Under the pieces are notes generated by a model. That model saw nothing but the letters and a program-made list of their open reading frames with translations. It had not been told where the DNA came from and made no database searches. This document shows, one piece after another, positions 14,566 to 17,111 of a stretch of DNA of 17,111 nt. Every line of letters begins with the position of its first letter. Within the stretch, counting starts at the first letter, position 1. Location of the stretch: positions 1 through 17,111 of the forward strand of contig JAWWBN010000062.1 in NCBI GenBank assembly GCA_033720955.1, given 5' to 3'. The translations under genes and the position numbers were made by a program. The DNA is from JAWWBN01 sp033720955 (GTDB lineage Bacteria > Acidobacteriota > Thermoanaerobaculia > Multivoradales > JAHEKO01).

Positions 14566-14576
14566 GGAGGGCGGAG
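14566..14576 (+). promoter_or_regulatory. lysS ribosome binding site
   Basis: GGAGG at 14566-14570 is 9 nt before ATG 14580, followed by a second GGAG at 14573-14576. It decides the lysS start in a frame that is otherwise open for kilobases upstream. Confidence 0.75.
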
Positions 14577-14579
14577 TCG

Positions 14580-16153
<1,574 letters not shown>

Positions 16154-16157
<4 letters not shown>

Positions 16158-17111
16158 GCCGCCGTCGCCCCGGTGCGCCGGCGGCGACGCTGCCCCTCCC
16201 GCTGCTCGTCGCCCTGCGGTATCTGCGCAGCACCCGGCGGGACGCCTTCGTCTCCTTTCTCTCGCTCACGGCCGCCGGCGGTCTGGCCGTGGGGACGGCG
16301 GCGCTCATCCTGGCCCTGGCGGCCTTGACCGGCTTCCAGAGCCTGCTCAAGCGGGAGCTGCTCTCGCGCACTCCGGAGATCGAGGTGGAGCTGCCCGCCG
16401 GGGCCGACCCGGCGGCGGCGGCGGCGGCGGCGGAGTCGGTCGAGGGGGTGCGGGCGGCCCAGCCGCTGCTGCGCGGCCAGGGCTGGCTGATCACCGCGGG
16501 CCGCGCCCGCCCGGTGGAGCTGGTGGGGTTCGCCGACCGGCTCCCCGACTCCTTCCCCGACGCCTCCTCCCGCGCGCCCGGGCTCTACGTGAGCGACCGG
16601 GTGGCCGAGCTCGACGAGCTGGCTCCGGGCACCCGGGTCGAGCTCGCCTCGGGGCGGCCCGTCCTGACCCCCTTCGGCCCCCAGCCCCGCGTCCGCCGGC
16701 TGGCCGTGGCCGGTCGCTTCGCCAGCGGCGCCACCGAGGTCGAGGACCGGGTGGCGCTGCCGCTCGCCGAGGCCGAGCGCCTGCTGGGCCGGTCGGGCTA
16801 CCGGCTGGTCGTCAGCACCGGCGACCTCGACACGGCCCTGGTGCTGGCGCCGGAGCTCGGCCGCCGGCTGCCGGAGGGGAGTCGGGTGAGCACCTGGCGG
16901 GACCTCAACCGCGGTCTCTTCTTCGCCCTCCGGCTGGAGAAGAGCCTGATGTTCGTCGCCGTCTTCCTGATCGTCCTGGTGGCCGCGCTGGCGCTGGTCT
17001 CGGACCTGACGCTGATCATCGCCAGCAAGCGGCCCGAGATCGGGATGCTGGGGGCGATGGGAGCCGGACCGCGGACCATCGAGCGGGTTTTCGTGCTCCT
17101 CGGGGCCCTGC
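16154..17111 (+). CDS. LolC/LolE-type ABC transporter permease, 3' partial
   Basis: Begins at GTG 16154, overlapping the lysS stop (GTGA 16154-16157), and runs off the right edge with 319 residues visible. The order fits LolC/E: a short basic N-terminus, LRYLRSTRRDAFVSFLSL (21-38) leading into the first membrane helix (about 38-60, ending TGFQ), a long periplasmic MacB-like domain (about 70-255), then a second helix (about 264-290) starting LEKSLMFVAVFLIVLVAALA and followed by SKRPEIGMLGAMGAG (291-305), the FtsX-domain signature. With LolD this family extracts lipoproteins from the inner membrane for delivery to the outer membrane. The lysS-lolC neighbourhood recurs in several Gram-negative phyla (from memory), and a lolD ATPase is expected next. 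Residues 87-93 are seven consecutive alanines from a GCG repeat. The usual FNI in the second helix is ALAL here. Confidence 0.88.
16411..16433 (+). repeat. GCG trinucleotide repeat coding seven alanines in the lolC-like gene
   Basis: Uninterrupted GGC/GCG repeat of 23 bases. In the reading frame it gives seven GCG codons (residues 87-93) in the periplasmic domain just after the first membrane helix. Length changes in multiples of three would keep the frame. Confidence 0.9.

Noticed and set aside
11655..14579. Plus-strand extension of the lysS frame, nearly 1000 codons upstream of the lysS ATG
   Set aside because: It is antisense to hpt and the PNP gene and out of frame with the 514-residue gene. 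Lysyl-tRNA synthetase homology and a GGAGG site both place the start at 14580.

Overview
The window is very GC-rich chromosomal DNA (most third codon positions are G or C) packed with housekeeping genes. It shows no insertion sequence, prophage, CRISPR array, tRNA or rRNA. A LolC/E-type lipoprotein-export permease and a periplasmic-sensor c-di-GMP phosphodiesterase point to a Gram-negative bacterium with an outer membrane. The AspRS carries residues typical of the non-discriminating type. Gene order (hisS-aspS-aroB, ftsY, lysS-lolC) and composition would fit Acidobacteriota (Thermoanaerobaculia-like) or another deep-branching high-GC Gram-negative lineage. That placement is an inference and no marker here settles it.

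Layout: (1) 2-844, plus strand, a DMT/EamA transporter cut by the left edge. (2) 858-3177, minus strand, a three-gene operon reading GT2 glycosyltransferase, 4HBT thioesterase, aroC (chorismate synthase), joined by two ATGA overlaps. (3) 3378-7523, plus strand, hisS-aspS-aroB. (4) 7577-11236, plus strand, a Cache-HAMP-HD-GYP phosphodiesterase, ftsY and an unrecognised 321-residue protein. (5) 11233-12167, minus strand, hpt and ridA. (6) 12157-13701, plus strand, an unrecognised, predicted all-helical 514-residue protein. (7) 13698-14519, minus strand, a purine nucleoside phosphorylase. (8) 14580-17111, plus strand, lysS and a lolC-like gene cut by the right edge.

Functionally the window combines translation (three class II aminoacyl-tRNA synthetases), the shikimate pathway (aroB and aroC in two neighbouring operons), purine salvage (PNP frees bases that HPRT can recapture), membrane targeting (FtsY), lipoprotein release (LolC-like) and c-di-GMP turnover.

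The most distinctive signals are organisational. Six neighbouring gene pairs share a 4-nt ATGA/GTGA stop-start. Two convergent pairs share a CTAG in which both strands' TAG stops overlap. Several genes have a TAnnnT -10-like box only 8-12 nt before the start codon, which suggests near-leaderless transcripts. Worth a second look at protein level: a HisRS whose GGGRYDG-type loop has become GRGRKVG, and two conserved-looking but unrecognised proteins. I see no clear new defence, mobile or biosynthetic system.
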